Position numbers and translations under genes: made by a program
Notes under the pieces: generated by a model
The model's database searches: none
What the model was told of the DNA's origin: nothing
Seen by the model: the letters and a program-made list of their open reading frames with translations, nothing else
Origin: Polaromonas sp. SP1
GTDB lineage: Bacteria; Pseudomonadota; Gammaproteobacteria; Burkholderiales; Burkholderiaceae_C
Assembly (NCBI RefSeq): GCF_003711205.1
Contig: NZ_CP031013.1
Location: 3,700,501-3,764,500 of the forward strand
Length of the DNA: 64,000 nt
Direction of reading: 5' to 3'
In this document: piece after piece, positions 1-9,095 of the stretch
Numbering within the stretch: the first letter of the stretch is position 1
Layout: each line of letters starts with the position of its first letter

Positions 1-490
1 AATAGGCATGCTCCCAGACGTCGACCGTCAGCAAGGCTTTGTCGGCCGTCGTGAGCGGTGTACCGGCGGGACCGGTATTCACGATGTCGACAGTGCCGTC
101 CGCCTTCTTGACCAGCCAGGTCCAGCCGGAACCAAAGTTGCCCACAGCGGATTTGACGAATGCCTCTTTGAAAGCGGCGTAGGAGCCGAATTTGGCGTTG
201 ATGGCCGCTGCCAGCGCGCCGCCGGGCTCACCGCCACCGGCCGGCTTCATGCAGTTCCAGAAAAAGGTGTGGTTCCAGATCTGCGCTGCGTTGTTGTAGA
301 CGCCGCCGCTGGACTTCTTGACGATCTCTTCGAGCGTCATGGACTCGAACTCGGTGCCTTTTTGCAGGTTGTTGAGGTTCACCACATAAGCGTTGTGATG
401 CTTGCCGTGATGGTATTCAAAGGCTTCCTGGCTGTAGTGCGGCGCCAGTGCGTCGATGGGGTAAGGGAGCGGGGGGAGCTTGTGTTCCAT
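1..490 (-). CDS. sodB: Superoxide dismutase [Fe], partial (C-terminus outside window)
   Basis: The minus strand reads from an ATG at 490 into the window edge, giving the first ~163 residues of an Fe/Mn superoxide dismutase, the cytosolic enzyme that converts superoxide to peroxide and oxygen. The N-terminus ([15 protein letters not shown]), the [10 protein letters not shown] segment with the first metal-binding His, the NHTFFW segment with the second, and DVWEHAY with the Asp and His ligands are all visible. The QIWNHTFFW context and lack of a signal peptide favour the Fe-type (SodB). About 30 C-terminal residues lie beyond base 1. It is the divergent-free neighbour of xseA, both read leftward. 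Confidence 0.93.
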   Translation of the reverse strand, partial: MEHKLPPLPYPIDALAPHYSQEAFEYHHGKHHNAYVVNLNNLQKGTEFESMTLEEIVKKSSGGVYNNAAQIWNHTFFWNCMKPAGGGEPGGALAAAINAKFGSYAAFKEAFVKSAVGNFGSGWTWLVKKADGTVDIVNTGPAGTPLTTADKALLTVDVWEHAY

Positions 491-549
491 GATTTTCCTC
501 GTGGTGATGAATGAACTCTTTTAAAACCTTGTCCGAACCATTGTAAAAA

Positions 550-1869
550 CTAAATCAGCCGGCGCGCAGAAACGGTTAAATCGACCTCGCCGCCGGCAAG
601 GGTAGCGCGCACGGGCTGGCCCACATGCGTCTTTTCGGGACTGGTGATGGGCTGGCCCTGCAAGTCAGCAAGCCAGGCATAGCCGCGCTTCAGCACCAGC
701 TTCGGGTCCAGCAACTCAAGCCGCAGCTGCGCGCGCTCAACTCGCTGGCGGCCATGCTGCAAACTGCTTTGTACCTGGCGGGGGAAATCTGCGCTCAAGG
801 CATGAAGCCTCTGGCGCTCTTGCAGCACGGATGCGCGCACGGCGTGGTTCAGATTTTGGCCGAGCCCGGCCAGGCGGGCATGTTGCCGTGTCACAAGGTG
901 CGAAGGCCTGCTGACGCGCGATGCAGCCCAGTCCAGGCGCTGGTTGTGAGATTGCATCTGCCGGTCAACGCCGTTTTGCAGGCGAGAGAAGGCCAGGCCC
1001 AGCGCCCCCAGCCACACACTTTGCGGCTGCGCGCACAGTTCTGCGGCGGCAGTCGGTGTGGGCGCGCGCAAGTCGGCGCAAAAGTCGGCAATGGTGAAGT
1101 CCGTCTCATGGCCCACGCCGCTGATCACCGGCATGGGCGCTTCAACAATGGTGCGCGCGAGCTGCTCGTCATTAAAGGCCCACAGGTCTTCTATCGCACC
1201 GCCACCGCGTACCAGCAGCAGCACGTCCACTTTGTCCTGCTGCCGCCTCTGGAAGGCCTTGAGCAACGCGCCCCGCAATTCCCCCGCGGCCTGGCCGCCC
1301 TGCACGCTGGCGGGGTAAATCACCACCGGGATATGCGGCACCCGGCGCTGGAGCGCGCTCACCACGTCATGCAAGGCAGCCGCGCCCAGCGAGGTGACGA
1401 CGCCGATGGCGCGCGGCAACAAAGGTAGAGGCCGCTTCCGGCCGGGCTCGAAAAGGCCCTCGGCCTCCAGCCTGGTTTTGAGTTGCAGGAATTGTTCAAA
1501 CAGATTGCCCTGGCCCGCCTGCCGCATGGACTCCACGACCAGTTGCAGCTCGCCGCGCGGCTCATAAACGCCCAGGCGCCCCCGCAACTCAACCAGTTGG
1601 CCATCGCGGGGCGAGAAGTCCAGCAGCCCGGCTGCGCGGCGAAACATGGCGCAGCGAACCTGCCCTTGCTCGTCCTTGAGGGAAAAATAGCAATGCCCAC
1701 TGGCGGCGCGCGAAAAACCGCTGATCTCGCCCTGCACCGCCACCGGGTTGAAGCGCGCTTCCAGGCTATCGGCAATCGCACGCAACAAAGAGCCCACGGG
1801 CCAGATACGAGCACCCACTTCACGAGGGGCTATAAAAGGTTTTTCAGGGTGCGGGCCCGCTTCAAACAT
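550..1869 (-). CDS. xseA: Exodeoxyribonuclease VII large subunit
   Basis: XseA is the catalytic large subunit of exonuclease VII, which degrades single-stranded DNA to oligonucleotides together with XseB. The ~439 residues show the N-terminal OB-fold (VQGEISGFSRAASGHCYFSLKD), the central exonuclease domain (IGVVTSLGAAALHDVVSAL, LLVRGGGAIEDLWAFNDE, PVISGVGHETDFTIADFCAD) and a C-terminal coiled-coil rich part. The open frame extends upstream to 1938, but the ATG at 1869 (MFEAGPHPEKP) gives the normal family length and has AAGG about 10 bases upstream, so it is preferred. xseB is not adjacent. Very confident of family; start moderately so. Confidence 0.93.
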   Translation of the reverse strand: MFEAGPHPEKPFIAPREVGARIWPVGSLLRAIADSLEARFNPVAVQGEISGFSRAASGHCYFSLKDEQGQVRCAMFRRAAGLLDFSPRDGQLVELRGRLGVYEPRGELQLVVESMRQAGQGNLFEQFLQLKTRLEAEGLFEPGRKRPLPLLPRAIGVVTSLGAAALHDVVSALQRRVPHIPVVIYPASVQGGQAAGELRGALLKAFQRRQQDKVDVLLLVRGGGAIEDLWAFNDEQLARTIVEAPMPVISGVGHETDFTIADFCADLRAPTPTAAAELCAQPQSVWLGALGLAFSRLQNGVDRQMQSHNQRLDWAASRVSRPSHLVTRQHARLAGLGQNLNHAVRASVLQERQRLHALSADFPRQVQSSLQHGRQRVERAQLRLELLDPKLVLKRGYAWLADLQGQPITSPEKTHVGQPVRATLAGGEVDLTVSARRLI

Positions 1870-2209
1870 GGCTAAAACCCTTGATTTCGCAGGGGTAGTA
1901 CTCCACAGAGCGCCGCGCAATATGGGCAAACTCGCCACTTTCCTGCGGACGGTGCGATAACTTCGTGTAACTCATTGATTTTGAATAACTTAATTCTGCT
2001 CAAAATTTCATCGTTTTGTCATATGCACGATTTGGCGCGGCTCGCGGGGCTCTGCACCTCTACTTGCTCACAAAGTTATCCACAACTTCTGTGGGCTAAG
2101 TCTTACAACCGGTGATCTGGCAAACATTGGCAGCGCTGCGCTGCAACTGCGGATACTGCAATGTCCGTAAGACATAATCCACCACAAATTATCTGCTTGG
2201 AGATGTGCA
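1870..2209. other. Divergent intergenic region between xseA and exbB
   Basis: About 340 bases with no convincing gene. The part from 1960 to 2030 is clearly more AT-rich than its surroundings and probably carries the divergent promoters for xseA and exbB. It contains one perfect DnaA box (2076-2084). No repeat or hairpin with a U-tract was seen. Confidence 0.5.
2076..2084 (+). promoter_or_regulatory. Perfect DnaA box (TTATCCACA)
   Basis: The nonamer TTATCCACA matches the DnaA consensus exactly. It is solitary: no cluster of further boxes or AT-rich 13-mers surrounds it, so it is not an origin. It could be a titration or regulatory site upstream of exbB, or chance. Confidence 0.45.
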
Positions 2210-2848
2210 TTGTTTTCGATCATACAAGCCGCAGGCTGGCCAATTTGGCCCTTGGTTGCCTGTTCCGTCTTGGCTCTGGCGCTGGTTATTGAGCGTTTTA
2301 CCAGCCTTAAAATCCGCAAAGTCGCCCCCCCAAAGTTGCTTGACGAAGCCATCACAGTCTCGCGGGCTGCGGTGCCGTCTCCTGACGTCGTGGCGCAGCT
2401 CGAACAGAATTCCCTGCTCGGTGAAGTGCTGGCCAGCGGCTTTCGGGCCCTGAACACGAACCCGCGAATCAGCGAAGATGACTTGCGCGCCACGCTGGAA
2501 GGCGCCGGTCGCCAGGCGGCTCATAAACTGGAGCGCTACCTTGCCGCGCTGGCAACCATTGCCTCCGCAGCACCGTTGCTTGGCCTGCTGGGCACCGTCA
2601 TCGGCATGATCGAGATCTTCGGTTCGCAGGCGGGCGGCGGCGGCGTGAGCAGCGCGGCCGGGGGCAACCCGGCGCAACTCGCGCAAGGCATTTCCATTGC
2701 GCTCTACAACACCGCATTCGGCCTGATGGTTGCCATCCCGTCGTTGATTTTCTGGCGCTACTTCCGGGCTCGCGTAGACGGCTACCTGCTGACCATGGAG
2801 CTTGCGGCAGAGCGCTTCGTTCGCCACCTCAACACGATCAGAAAATGA
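2210..2848 (+). CDS. exbB: MotA/TolQ/ExbB proton channel family protein
   Basis: ExbB-like inner-membrane protein, 212 residues, which with ExbD forms the proton-driven motor that energises TonB-dependent transport (or a TolQ-like function). A first membrane segment lies at about residues 9-27 (WPIWPLVACSVLALALVIERF), followed by a cytoplasmic loop and two C-terminal helices (about 110-140 and 160-185) with the conserved APLLGLLGTVIGMIEIF and NTAFGLMVAIPSLIF stretches. The start is a TTG with GGAG 7 bases upstream (2199-2202); no in-frame ATG gives a full first helix. It overlaps exbD by four bases (ATGA), indicating translational coupling. No tonB is next to it. Confidence 0.9.
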   Translation: MFSIIQAAGWPIWPLVACSVLALALVIERFTSLKIRKVAPPKLLDEAITVSRAAVPSPDVVAQLEQNSLLGEVLASGFRALNTNPRISEDDLRATLEGAGRQAAHKLERYLAALATIASAAPLLGLLGTVIGMIEIFGSQAGGGGVSSAAGGNPAQLAQGISIALYNTAFGLMVAIPSLIFWRYFRARVDGYLLTMELAAERFVRHLNTIRK

Positions 2849-3273
2849 ACTTTCGCCCTCACCCGCATGATGAACCGGAGATCAACCTGATCCCCTTCAT
2901 CGACGTGCTGCTCGTGGTGCTGATCTTCCTGATGCTGTCGACCACCTACAGCAAATTCACCGAGCTTCAGGTCAAGTTGCCGGTTGCCGATGCCGAGCAG
3001 CAGCGCGACTACCCCAAAGAAGTCATTGTTGCGGTGAGCAGCGACGGCCGCTATATGGTCAACAAGACATTGGTGGAAGGACGCAGCATGGAGGTGCTCG
3101 GCGCCGCACTGGCCGATGCTGCCAAGGCCGGCAAGGAAAGCGTCATCATCATCAGCGCCGACGCCAGCGCAACGCACCAGGCCGTCATTACGGTCATGGA
3201 GGCCGCGCGCCGCCACGGCCTCACACAAATCACTTTTGCCACCCAAAGCGCCGCGATGGCCGGGGCGAAATAA
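2845..3273 (+). CDS. exbD: ExbD/TolR biopolymer transport protein
   Basis: Partner of the upstream ExbB; 142 residues with a short cytoplasmic N-terminus, one membrane helix (about 15-35; IPFIDVLLVVLIFLML with the proton-carrying Asp in FIDVLLV) and a periplasmic domain. The motif EINLIPFIDVLLVVLIF is typical of ExbD/TolR. Start ATG overlaps the exbB stop. Followed after 45 bases by lpxK, a gene order common in betaproteobacteria, where exbBD and lpxK are often co-transcribed. Confidence 0.92.
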   Translation: MNFRPHPHDEPEINLIPFIDVLLVVLIFLMLSTTYSKFTELQVKLPVADAEQQRDYPKEVIVAVSSDGRYMVNKTLVEGRSMEVLGAALADAAKAGKESVIIISADASATHQAVITVMEAARRHGLTQITFATQSAAMAGAK

Positions 3274-3318
3274 GCCAGGGGCCTTGCGCACCCCACAGCG
3301 CTTATCCCGGCAAACGGC

Positions 3319-4368
3319 TTGAGTCGCGTGAAACAAACCCTGCAAACAGCCTGGCTCACCCGGGGATGGCTGGCATGCATCCTCTGGCCGCTGGCACAGG
3401 CATACGGCCTTGTGGTCCGCTTGCGCCGGGCTTTGTACCGTCACGGTTTTTTCCGGTCGGAGCGTTTCAAGATCCCGGTCGTTGTGGTCGGCAACGTGAT
3501 TGCCGGTGGCGCCGGAAAGACGCCGCTGGTGATTTCTCTTGTCAATCATTTGCAGGCGCAACAGCTGAAGGTGGGCGTCGTCTCTCGCGGTTACGGACGC
3601 TCCAGCCAGGACTGCCTGGAAGCCGGCCCACGCACTCCCGTTGAAGAGACGGGGGACGAGCCAGCCCTTATAAAACGTGCCACCTCCGCTCCTGTTTTTG
3701 TAGCAAATAAGCGCACCGAAGCACTGCGCGCCCTGCTTGCCGCGCATCCCGACACGGCGGTCGTGATCTGCGATGACGGACTGCAGCATTACGCCTTGCA
3801 GCGCGACATCGAGATCGCGGCGTTTGACGACCGCGGAACCGGCAACGGCTGGCTGTTGCCGGCGGGCCCCTTGCGCGAGCCCTGGCCAGAGCGCCGGCGC
3901 CAAGGCCTGGACCTGGTGCTGCATACGGGCAAACAAGCTGCGTTTGAGGGATACATCTCCAGCAGGCGGCTGGCGGACGAAGCCTGCAACTCGAACGGCC
4001 ATCGGGTTGCTCTGGCCAGCCTGCAAGGCCGGCCGCTGGTGGCGATGGCAGGCATTGCCAACCCCGGAGCCTTTTTCGGAATGCTCCGGGATCGTGGCTT
4101 GACACTTGAGACCGTTCTGGCGCTGCCCGATCACCACGATTTCAGCGGCCGCGACCTGGCCGGACTGCAAGGCCGGACTGTGCTCTGCACCGAGAAAGAC
4201 GCCGTCAAACTCTTCGCCCTGCCAGAAGCTGCCCTGCTGGAGCTCTTGGCCGTGCCCCTGGTGTTTTCTCCTGAGCCCGCCTTTTTTGCGGCGTTCGACG
4301 CCTTGCTGGCGCCGCGGCTTTCGGCCCCTTCTCCATTACCATCGAAGCATGGACACCAAATTGCTTGA
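3319..4368 (+). CDS. lpxK: Tetraacyldisaccharide 4'-kinase
   Basis: LpxK phosphorylates the 4'-position of the lipid A disaccharide at the inner membrane, using ATP. The 349 residues begin with a hydrophobic amphipathic segment ([19 protein letters not shown]), then the Walker A loop [12 protein letters not shown] at about 59-69, the VVSRGYGR segment, the [10 protein letters not shown] motif and the DHHDF motif near residue 275. The start is non-ATG: TTG at 3319 or GTG at 3328; TTG is used here, but the difference is three residues. Its 3' end overlaps the next small gene by 20 bases, part of a tight envelope-biogenesis run with kdsB. Confidence 0.93.
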   Translation: MSRVKQTLQTAWLTRGWLACILWPLAQAYGLVVRLRRALYRHGFFRSERFKIPVVVVGNVIAGGAGKTPLVISLVNHLQAQQLKVGVVSRGYGRSSQDCLEAGPRTPVEETGDEPALIKRATSAPVFVANKRTEALRALLAAHPDTAVVICDDGLQHYALQRDIEIAAFDDRGTGNGWLLPAGPLREPWPERRRQGLDLVLHTGKQAAFEGYISSRRLADEACNSNGHRVALASLQGRPLVAMAGIANPGAFFGMLRDRGLTLETVLALPDHHDFSGRDLAGLQGRTVLCTEKDAVKLFALPEAALLELLAVPLVFSPEPAFFAAFDALLAPRLSAPSPLPSKHGHQIA

Positions 4369-4531
4369 ACTGCTGGTCTGCCCCGTAACCAAAGGCCCGC
4401 TGGACTATGACCGGGAAAAACAGGAGCTTGTCTCGCGCAGCGCCCGGCTGGCCTATCCCGTGCGTGACGGCCTGCCCGTGCTGCTGGAAAGCGAAGCGCG
4501 AACGCTGACGGACGAAGAGCTTGGCCTGTGA
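4349..4531 (+). CDS. Trm112/YcaR-family small protein
   Basis: A 60-residue protein beginning [18 protein letters not shown], typical of the Trm112 (UPF0434) family found between lpxK and kdsB in many proteobacteria. It has the single CP motif of the bacterial group and ends in the conserved RTLTDEELG tail. The exact role in bacteria is not settled; in eukaryotes Trm112 activates methyltransferases. It overlaps lpxK by 20 bases and kdsB by four, so all three are probably translated from one mRNA. Confidence 0.9.
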   Translation: MDTKLLELLVCPVTKGPLDYDREKQELVSRSARLAYPVRDGLPVLLESEARTLTDEELGL

Positions 4532-5286
4532 GTTTTACCGTTCTCATCCCGGCGCGGCTGGCCTCCACCCGCCTGCCTAACAAACCGCTGGCCGACATTG
4601 GCGGTGCGCCCATGGTGGTGCGTGTCGCGCAGCGCGCCATGCAAAGCGCTGCCCTGCGGACGGTGGTTGCCACCGACAGCGCGGAGATCGTCGAGAAATG
4701 TGCGGCTTTCGGCGTCGAAGCGGTGCTAACCCGCGCCGACCACCCCAGCGGCAGCGACCGGCTTGCCGAGGCCTGCGGTGTGCTCAAACTCGCCGACGAC
4801 GAGATTGTGGTGAATGTGCAGGGCGACGAGCCGCTGATCGACCCGGCGCTGATTGATGCCGTGGCTGGCTTGCTCAACGAGCGTCCCGATTGCGCCATGA
4901 GCACGGCCGCGCACTCCATCGACCAGTTGGCAGACCTGCTCAACCCGAATGTGGTCAAGGTGGTGCTGGATGCCCGCCACACCGCGCATTACTTCAGCCG
5001 CGCGCCCATTCCGGCGGGCCGCGACTTTGCGGGCCAGGCCTGGTGGGAGGCCGGCAGCAAGCTGCCCAAGCCACTTCGGCATGTCGGCATCTACGGCTAC
5101 CGCGTAGGCTTCCTGCGGGAATTTCCCCGCTTGCCCCAGTCGCCGCTGGAGCAGCTCGAATGCCTGGAGCAACTCCGGGCGCTGTGGCACGGCCACCGCA
5201 TTGCCGTGCACATCACCGACGACGCGCCCGGTCCCGGCGTCGACACGCATGAAGACCTGGTTCGCGCCCGCAAGCTGTTCTCTTGA
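4528..5286 (+). CDS. kdsB: 3-deoxy-manno-octulosonate cytidylyltransferase
   Basis: KdsB activates Kdo to CMP-Kdo for lipopolysaccharide inner-core synthesis in the cytoplasm. The 252-residue sequence shows the nucleotidyltransferase N-terminus ([20 protein letters not shown]), the ATDS segment and [11 protein letters not shown], plus SRAPIP and the HVGIYGYR region. The start is a GTG that overlaps the previous stop (GTGA), explaining the unusual initiator. Adjacent lpxK supports an LPS-assembly operon. Confidence 0.95.
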   Translation: MSFTVLIPARLASTRLPNKPLADIGGAPMVVRVAQRAMQSAALRTVVATDSAEIVEKCAAFGVEAVLTRADHPSGSDRLAEACGVLKLADDEIVVNVQGDEPLIDPALIDAVAGLLNERPDCAMSTAAHSIDQLADLLNPNVVKVVLDARHTAHYFSRAPIPAGRDFAGQAWWEAGSKLPKPLRHVGIYGYRVGFLREFPRLPQSPLEQLECLEQLRALWHGHRIAVHITDDAPGPGVDTHEDLVRARKLFS

Positions 5287-5312
5287 CCTCCTGCGGGGGC
5301 TCCCCGTGTAAG

Positions 5313-5340
5313 TTGCTGTCAGGGGCGTGCATGCTATCCT
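5313..5340 (+). promoter_or_regulatory. Possible sigma-70 promoter for adk
   Basis: TTGCTG (5313-5318) and TATCCT (5335-5340) are separated by 16 bases in the 183-base gap before adk. The match is modest and is my reading only. Confidence 0.3.
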
Positions 5341-5454
5341 TGGGAAAACGCAAGTGTGAGGCCTGCAGGACGTGCTGGCAGCCCTCAACACCCGCCAAGC
5401 AACCCCAGCGGATCATCGGCTCGCCGGCCCGGGGTTGACTTCAAGAATTCATAA

Positions 5455-6126
<672 letters not shown>

Positions 6127-6150
6127 GCTGATTCGACACGCCTCAAAAAC

Positions 6151-6178
6151 AAAAGCCGTCTTGCCGACGGCTTTTTTT
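6151..6178 (+). terminator. Rho-independent terminator after adk
   Basis: Stem GCCGTC (6155-6160) and GACGGC (6166-6171) with a 5-base loop, A-run before and seven T after. Extended pairing AAAAGCC/GGCTTTT makes it usable from both strands, so it may also end the minus-strand gene that stops at 6207. Confidence 0.9.
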
Positions 6179-6206
6179 ATGGGCTTTGTCTATGGGCGTT
6201 GTTTTG

Positions 6207-6686
6207 TCAGGCCGGGCTTGAGCGAAACCCATAGGCTTTGCCATCGATAAACAGGTATTCGGCGCGCAGCACCGCATCGCCCTTTTCACCGGTCAACGTG
6301 AACCCAACGATGGAGACCATGGCGCCCGGCTTGATCTCGGCCAGATTCCACGCCTGCAGCCGCGTCAGCGGCGCCAACTCGATCTCCCAGCGCTGGTCCT
6401 TTCGATTGGGCAGGACGGCCTTGGCCAGCAAGGCCCTGCCATCGACAGGCGCGGTCTGCGCCGGCACTGCGCGCTGGGCCAGGTCAGCGGGCAACTTCAG
6501 CGTTGCCGGAACGTCGATTTCAAGCTCGGCATGGGGGTTTTGCCACACTACCTTGGCCACCCTGCCCTCCAGGTAAATCGGCCTGTCCTGGTCAAAACTG
6601 CTCCAGCCGTGATGGGCGACGGCCAGCGGCGCTGCGCCGCCGGCAGCCAGGAATAACGACCCCTTCAGCACTTCACGTCGTTTCAT
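6207..6686 (-). CDS. DUF6152 family periplasmic protein
   Basis: About 159 residues with an N-terminal KRREVLKGSLFLAAGG segment that looks like a Tat-type or Sec export signal, followed by HHGWSSFDQDRPIYLEG, a start typical of the DUF6152 family whose members sit near copper- or redox-linked genes. Function unknown. Two adjacent ATGs exist (6689, 6686); the second has better spacing from AAGGAG. It is the last gene of a leftward run with the DUF6644 membrane gene 21 bases upstream, a pairing I believe is frequent. Confidence 0.7.
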   Translation of the reverse strand: MKRREVLKGSLFLAAGGAAPLAVAHHGWSSFDQDRPIYLEGRVAKVVWQNPHAELEIDVPATLKLPADLAQRAVPAQTAPVDGRALLAKAVLPNRKDQRWEIELAPLTRLQAWNLAEIKPGAMVSIVGFTLTGEKGDAVLRAEYLFIDGKAYGFRSSPA

Positions 6687-6707
6687 CATCCACTCCTTTG
6701 GCCTGGG

Positions 6708-7127
6708 TTACAGATAGGCGATCCAGCGGCCGCAAGCCACGACAGCCAGCCAGATCAGGCTTGACAGAACCATTTGCGCGCGAGCCCAGGCATCGAGTCT
6801 GTCCAGCGACCCGCGCCCGTGAAACCATGCCGCATTACATCCGGCGGCGAATAACAGCACCATCTTCAGGGTAAAGGCCCGGTTGCTCAACAGTTCGGCG
6901 GCTTGCGAGGCAAACATCAGCAAACCGGAAGCCGCCGCGAGGGTAAAACCAGCCAGCGCCACGCTGAGACTCAGGCGGGCCAGGTCTTTCACCGGCAATC
7001 CGGCGCCCAAACCAAATACCCGCAGCTCCAGCAACACAAGGTTGCCCAGCAGCAGCGCAATCCCGCCGATGTGCGCGATCTCGAGCGCCGGGTATGCCCA
7101 GGCATGGGTCTGGAGTGCAGTGAACAT
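6708..7127 (-). CDS. DUF6644-like four-helix membrane protein
   Basis: 139 residues with about four membrane helices (IAHIGGIALLLGNLVLLEL, SLSVALAGFTLAAASGLLMF, LKMVLLFAAGCNAAWF, VLSSLIWLAVVACGRWIAY). Conserved-looking features are ALEIAHIGG near the N-terminus, FTLKM and the C-terminal ACGRWIAY, which I associate with the DUF6644 family of inner-membrane proteins of unknown function. It lies 24 bases after the asparaginase gene and just before the DUF6152 gene, so the three are probably co-transcribed. Confidence 0.65.
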   Translation of the reverse strand: MFTALQTHAWAYPALEIAHIGGIALLLGNLVLLELRVFGLGAGLPVKDLARLSLSVALAGFTLAAASGLLMFASQAAELLSNRAFTLKMVLLFAAGCNAAWFHGRGSLDRLDAWARAQMVLSSLIWLAVVACGRWIAYL

Positions 7128-7151
7128 CGCGACTGGCCTGCCGTCCCGCCG

Positions 7152-8108
7152 TCAGGCCCCGGCCATCAACTGGAGCATCAGAGCAATCCTGGCCTTGACG
7201 GGGCTCAGCCCCTGCGAATCAGGAATTTTGTCTTTTGGCGCGGGCAGCACCCGGCCATTGGGGCACCGGGTCGCGCGCACCACCTGCACACCCTCGGCCT
7301 GCGCCTGCAAAAGCGCCGCCTCCAGGTCCTGGTGCAGGGAGCCATTGCCCGTCCCGGCGACCACCAGCCCCCGCACCCCCTGCGCCTGCAGGGCTTGCAC
7401 GATGGCGCCGCCGGCGCCGGCATGGCTCATGACGATCTCAACGCGTGGCCATAAAGCCGTGTCAGGCCAGTTTGCTATATTTTTAATAGCAACATGTCCA
7501 TGCAGGTCCTGGGCCGGAGGCCAATTTCTTGTTAATCTGAGGGAGCCCTCCTCGACGTAGCCCAGCGGCCCGGCGTCACCCGAACTGAAGGCGTCGAGCC
7601 TGTAGGTGTGCACCTTCTGTACATCCAGGGCGCTATGGATGGCTCCGGCACATACCAGCACCACGCCTGCGGCGCCGGGGTGGCGCGCCACAGCCATGGC
7701 GTCCAGCAGATTCTGGGGACCGTCGGGCACCAGCGCTGTCGCGGGCCGCATCGCGCAGGTCAGCACAACCGGCTTGGCGGGCCGGCACACCACCTGCAGG
7801 AAATACGCGGTCTCCTCGATCGTGTCGGTGCCATGCGTGATGACAACGCCCTGGACGTCCGCCTGGGCCAAAAAGTGGCTGACGCGTGCGGCAAGCCGGG
7901 CCCACACCGCGAAAGCCATGTCCTTGCTGTCGATCTGCGCCACCTGCTCCGTCAGCACGGGGCCGGCGCCGGCCAGGGCGGGAATGGCCGCCACCAGCTG
8001 GTCGACGCCGACCTGGGCCGCGGTATAGCCGATGTTGTCTGAAGCGCTTTCGGCCCGGCCGGCAATCGTGCCGCCAGTGCCCAGGATCACAATTTGTTGA
8101 CGGTGCAT
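7152..8108 (-). CDS. Asparaginase (type I/II family)
   Basis: 318-residue asparaginase hydrolysing asparagine to aspartate and ammonia. Both catalytic motifs are visible: ILGTGGTIAG (nucleophile Thr 14) and VVITHGTDTIEET (Thr 94/Asp 95). There is no signal peptide, so it looks cytoplasmic. Odd: residues about 206-213 (VAIKNIAN) are encoded by a copy of the interspersed hairpin repeat (7470-7490), placed in a variable loop before the WPRVEIVMSHAG segment. Divergent from lexA; ATG at 8108 is 29 bases from the first LexA box, so SOS control of both directions is possible. Confidence 0.9.
   Translation of the reverse strand: MHRQQIVILGTGGTIAGRAESASDNIGYTAAQVGVDQLVAAIPALAGAGPVLTEQVAQIDSKDMAFAVWARLAARVSHFLAQADVQGVVITHGTDTIEETAYFLQVVCRPAKPVVLTCAMRPATALVPDGPQNLLDAMAVARHPGAAGVVLVCAGAIHSALDVQKVHTYRLDAFSSGDAGPLGYVEEGSLRLTRNWPPAQDLHGHVAIKNIANWPDTALWPRVEIVMSHAGAGGAIVQALQAQGVRGLVVAGTGNGSLHQDLEAALLQAQAEGVQVVRATRCPNGRVLPAPKDKIPDSQGLSPVKARIALMLQLMAGA
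7470..7490 (-). repeat. In-frame copy of the GCTAT...ATAGC hairpin repeat
   Basis: GCTAT and ATAGC arms around a 7-base AT-rich loop, read in frame as VAIKNIAN inside the asparaginase gene. Same core as the intergenic copies elsewhere in the window. Confidence 0.7.
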
Positions 8109-8136
8109 AGAAAGTGAGCTTGCAATCTTTTAAAAA

Positions 8137-8152
8137 CTGGATGAAAATACAG
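8137..8152 (+). promoter_or_regulatory. LexA (SOS) box 1
   Basis: CTGGATGAAAATACAG: CTG-N10-CAG with AT-rich centre, the proteobacterial SOS box form. Lies 107 bases upstream of the lexA start and close to the asparaginase start. Confidence 0.8.
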
Positions 8153-8155
8153 GTA

Positions 8156-8171
8156 CTGGATATTAAAACAG
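8156..8171 (+). promoter_or_regulatory. LexA (SOS) box 2
   Basis: CTGGATATTAAAACAG: a second CTG-N10-CAG, three bases after box 1. The tandem pair has a 19-base centre-to-centre spacing and fits lexA autoregulation. Confidence 0.82.
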
Positions 8172-8258
8172 TTACCACCCGCAACCTGACAGCCTGGGCA
8201 ACCCCGCAAGCCACACATCAAAGCGCCTTCGGAACTGTTCATTCAAGGAGCAACGGTT

Positions 8259-8963
8259 ATGAGCACACTCGACGATTTTCCGCATTTTCCCTCCGAGGGC
8301 CCCAAGCTCACCGCACGCCAGCAGCAAATCCTGGAGCTGATCCAGAGCGCTATCGCACGCACGGGTGCACCGCCTACGCGCGCTGAAATCGCCGCCGAAC
8401 TGGGTTTTCGCTCCGCCAACGCCGCCGAAGAGCACCTTCAGGCACTGGCCCGTAAAGGCGTCATTGAACTTGTCAGCGGCACCTCACGCGGCATCCGCCT
8501 GCGCAGCGACACCTTGCGCACCCTGAACGAATCCAGGATCAAACAGTTTTCCCTGCCGTTGCAAAGCCTGGCCCAACTCGCCCTGCCTCTGGTGGGGCGG
8601 GTTGCTGCTGGCAGCCCGATTCTCGCGCAGGAACATATCGAGCAGACCTATTATTTTGAAAGCAGCCTGTTTCAGCGCCAGCCCGATTACCTGCTCAAGG
8701 TTCGCGGCATGAGCATGCGGGACGTCGGCATCATGGACGGCGACCTGCTGGCCGTCAAACAGGCCAAAGAAGCCAAGAACGGCCAGATTGTCGTAGCCCG
8801 GCTCGGCGACGAAGTCACCGTTAAGCGCTTTCGCCGCAACAAAAACCTGATCGAACTCCTCCCCGAAAATCCCGACTTCAAAACCATTGTGGTCGAGCCC
8901 GGCGAGCCGTTCGAGCTTGAAGGCCTGGCTGTCGGCCTCATCCGCAACACCATGTTGATGTAG
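8259..8963 (+). CDS. lexA: LexA SOS repressor / autoprotease
   Basis: LexA represses the SOS regulon and is cleaved when RecA is activated. The 234 residues hold an N-terminal winged helix ([12 protein letters not shown], then [23 protein letters not shown]), the Ala117-Gly118 cleavage site in GRVAAGSPI, catalytic Ser152 in GMSMRD and catalytic Lys189 in EVTVKRF, spaced 37 residues as in E. coli LexA (Ser119/Lys156). The linker is longer than in enterics, usual for betaproteobacteria. Two tandem CTG-N10-CAG boxes at 8137-8171 indicate autoregulation. Start ATG follows AAGGAG. Confidence 0.97.
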   Translation: MSTLDDFPHFPSEGPKLTARQQQILELIQSAIARTGAPPTRAEIAAELGFRSANAAEEHLQALARKGVIELVSGTSRGIRLRSDTLRTLNESRIKQFSLPLQSLAQLALPLVGRVAAGSPILAQEHIEQTYYFESSLFQRQPDYLLKVRGMSMRDVGIMDGDLLAVKQAKEAKNGQIVVARLGDEVTVKRFRRNKNLIELLPENPDFKTIVVEPGEPFELEGLAVGLIRNTMLM

Positions 8964-8969
8964 CCACCA

Positions 8970-9031
8970 ATCTGGCCACGCACCAGGTGGCGGGCGTTTG
9001 GCCAGATGGCCAACACCCTGGTGCAGTGGCC
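8970..9031 (+). other. Overlapping inverted repeats between lexA and the next ORF
   Basis: Arms 8970-8978 (ATCTGGCCA) and 8999-9007 (TGGCCAGAT) pair perfectly. A second, longer pairing of 8974-8987 with 9018-9031 (CCTGGTGC core) shares the left arm, so the two hairpins exclude each other. No U-tract follows. Could be a weak terminator, processing or attenuation structure. Confidence 0.45.
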
Positions 9032-9095
9032 TCGCCGGCAGATCTGCCGGTCCGAAATCCTGCCTGTGTAAACCTCTCTCATACAGGAGTTCATC

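Noticed and set aside
2076..2084. The DnaA box as a possible replication origin
   Set aside because: It is solitary with no cluster of boxes, no dnaA/dnaN genes and no repeats around it.
3690..3712. A family A-like GTAGCAAATAAG stretch in lpxK
   Set aside because: It encodes VFVANKR, which fits normal LpxK sequence, and there is no matching second arm.
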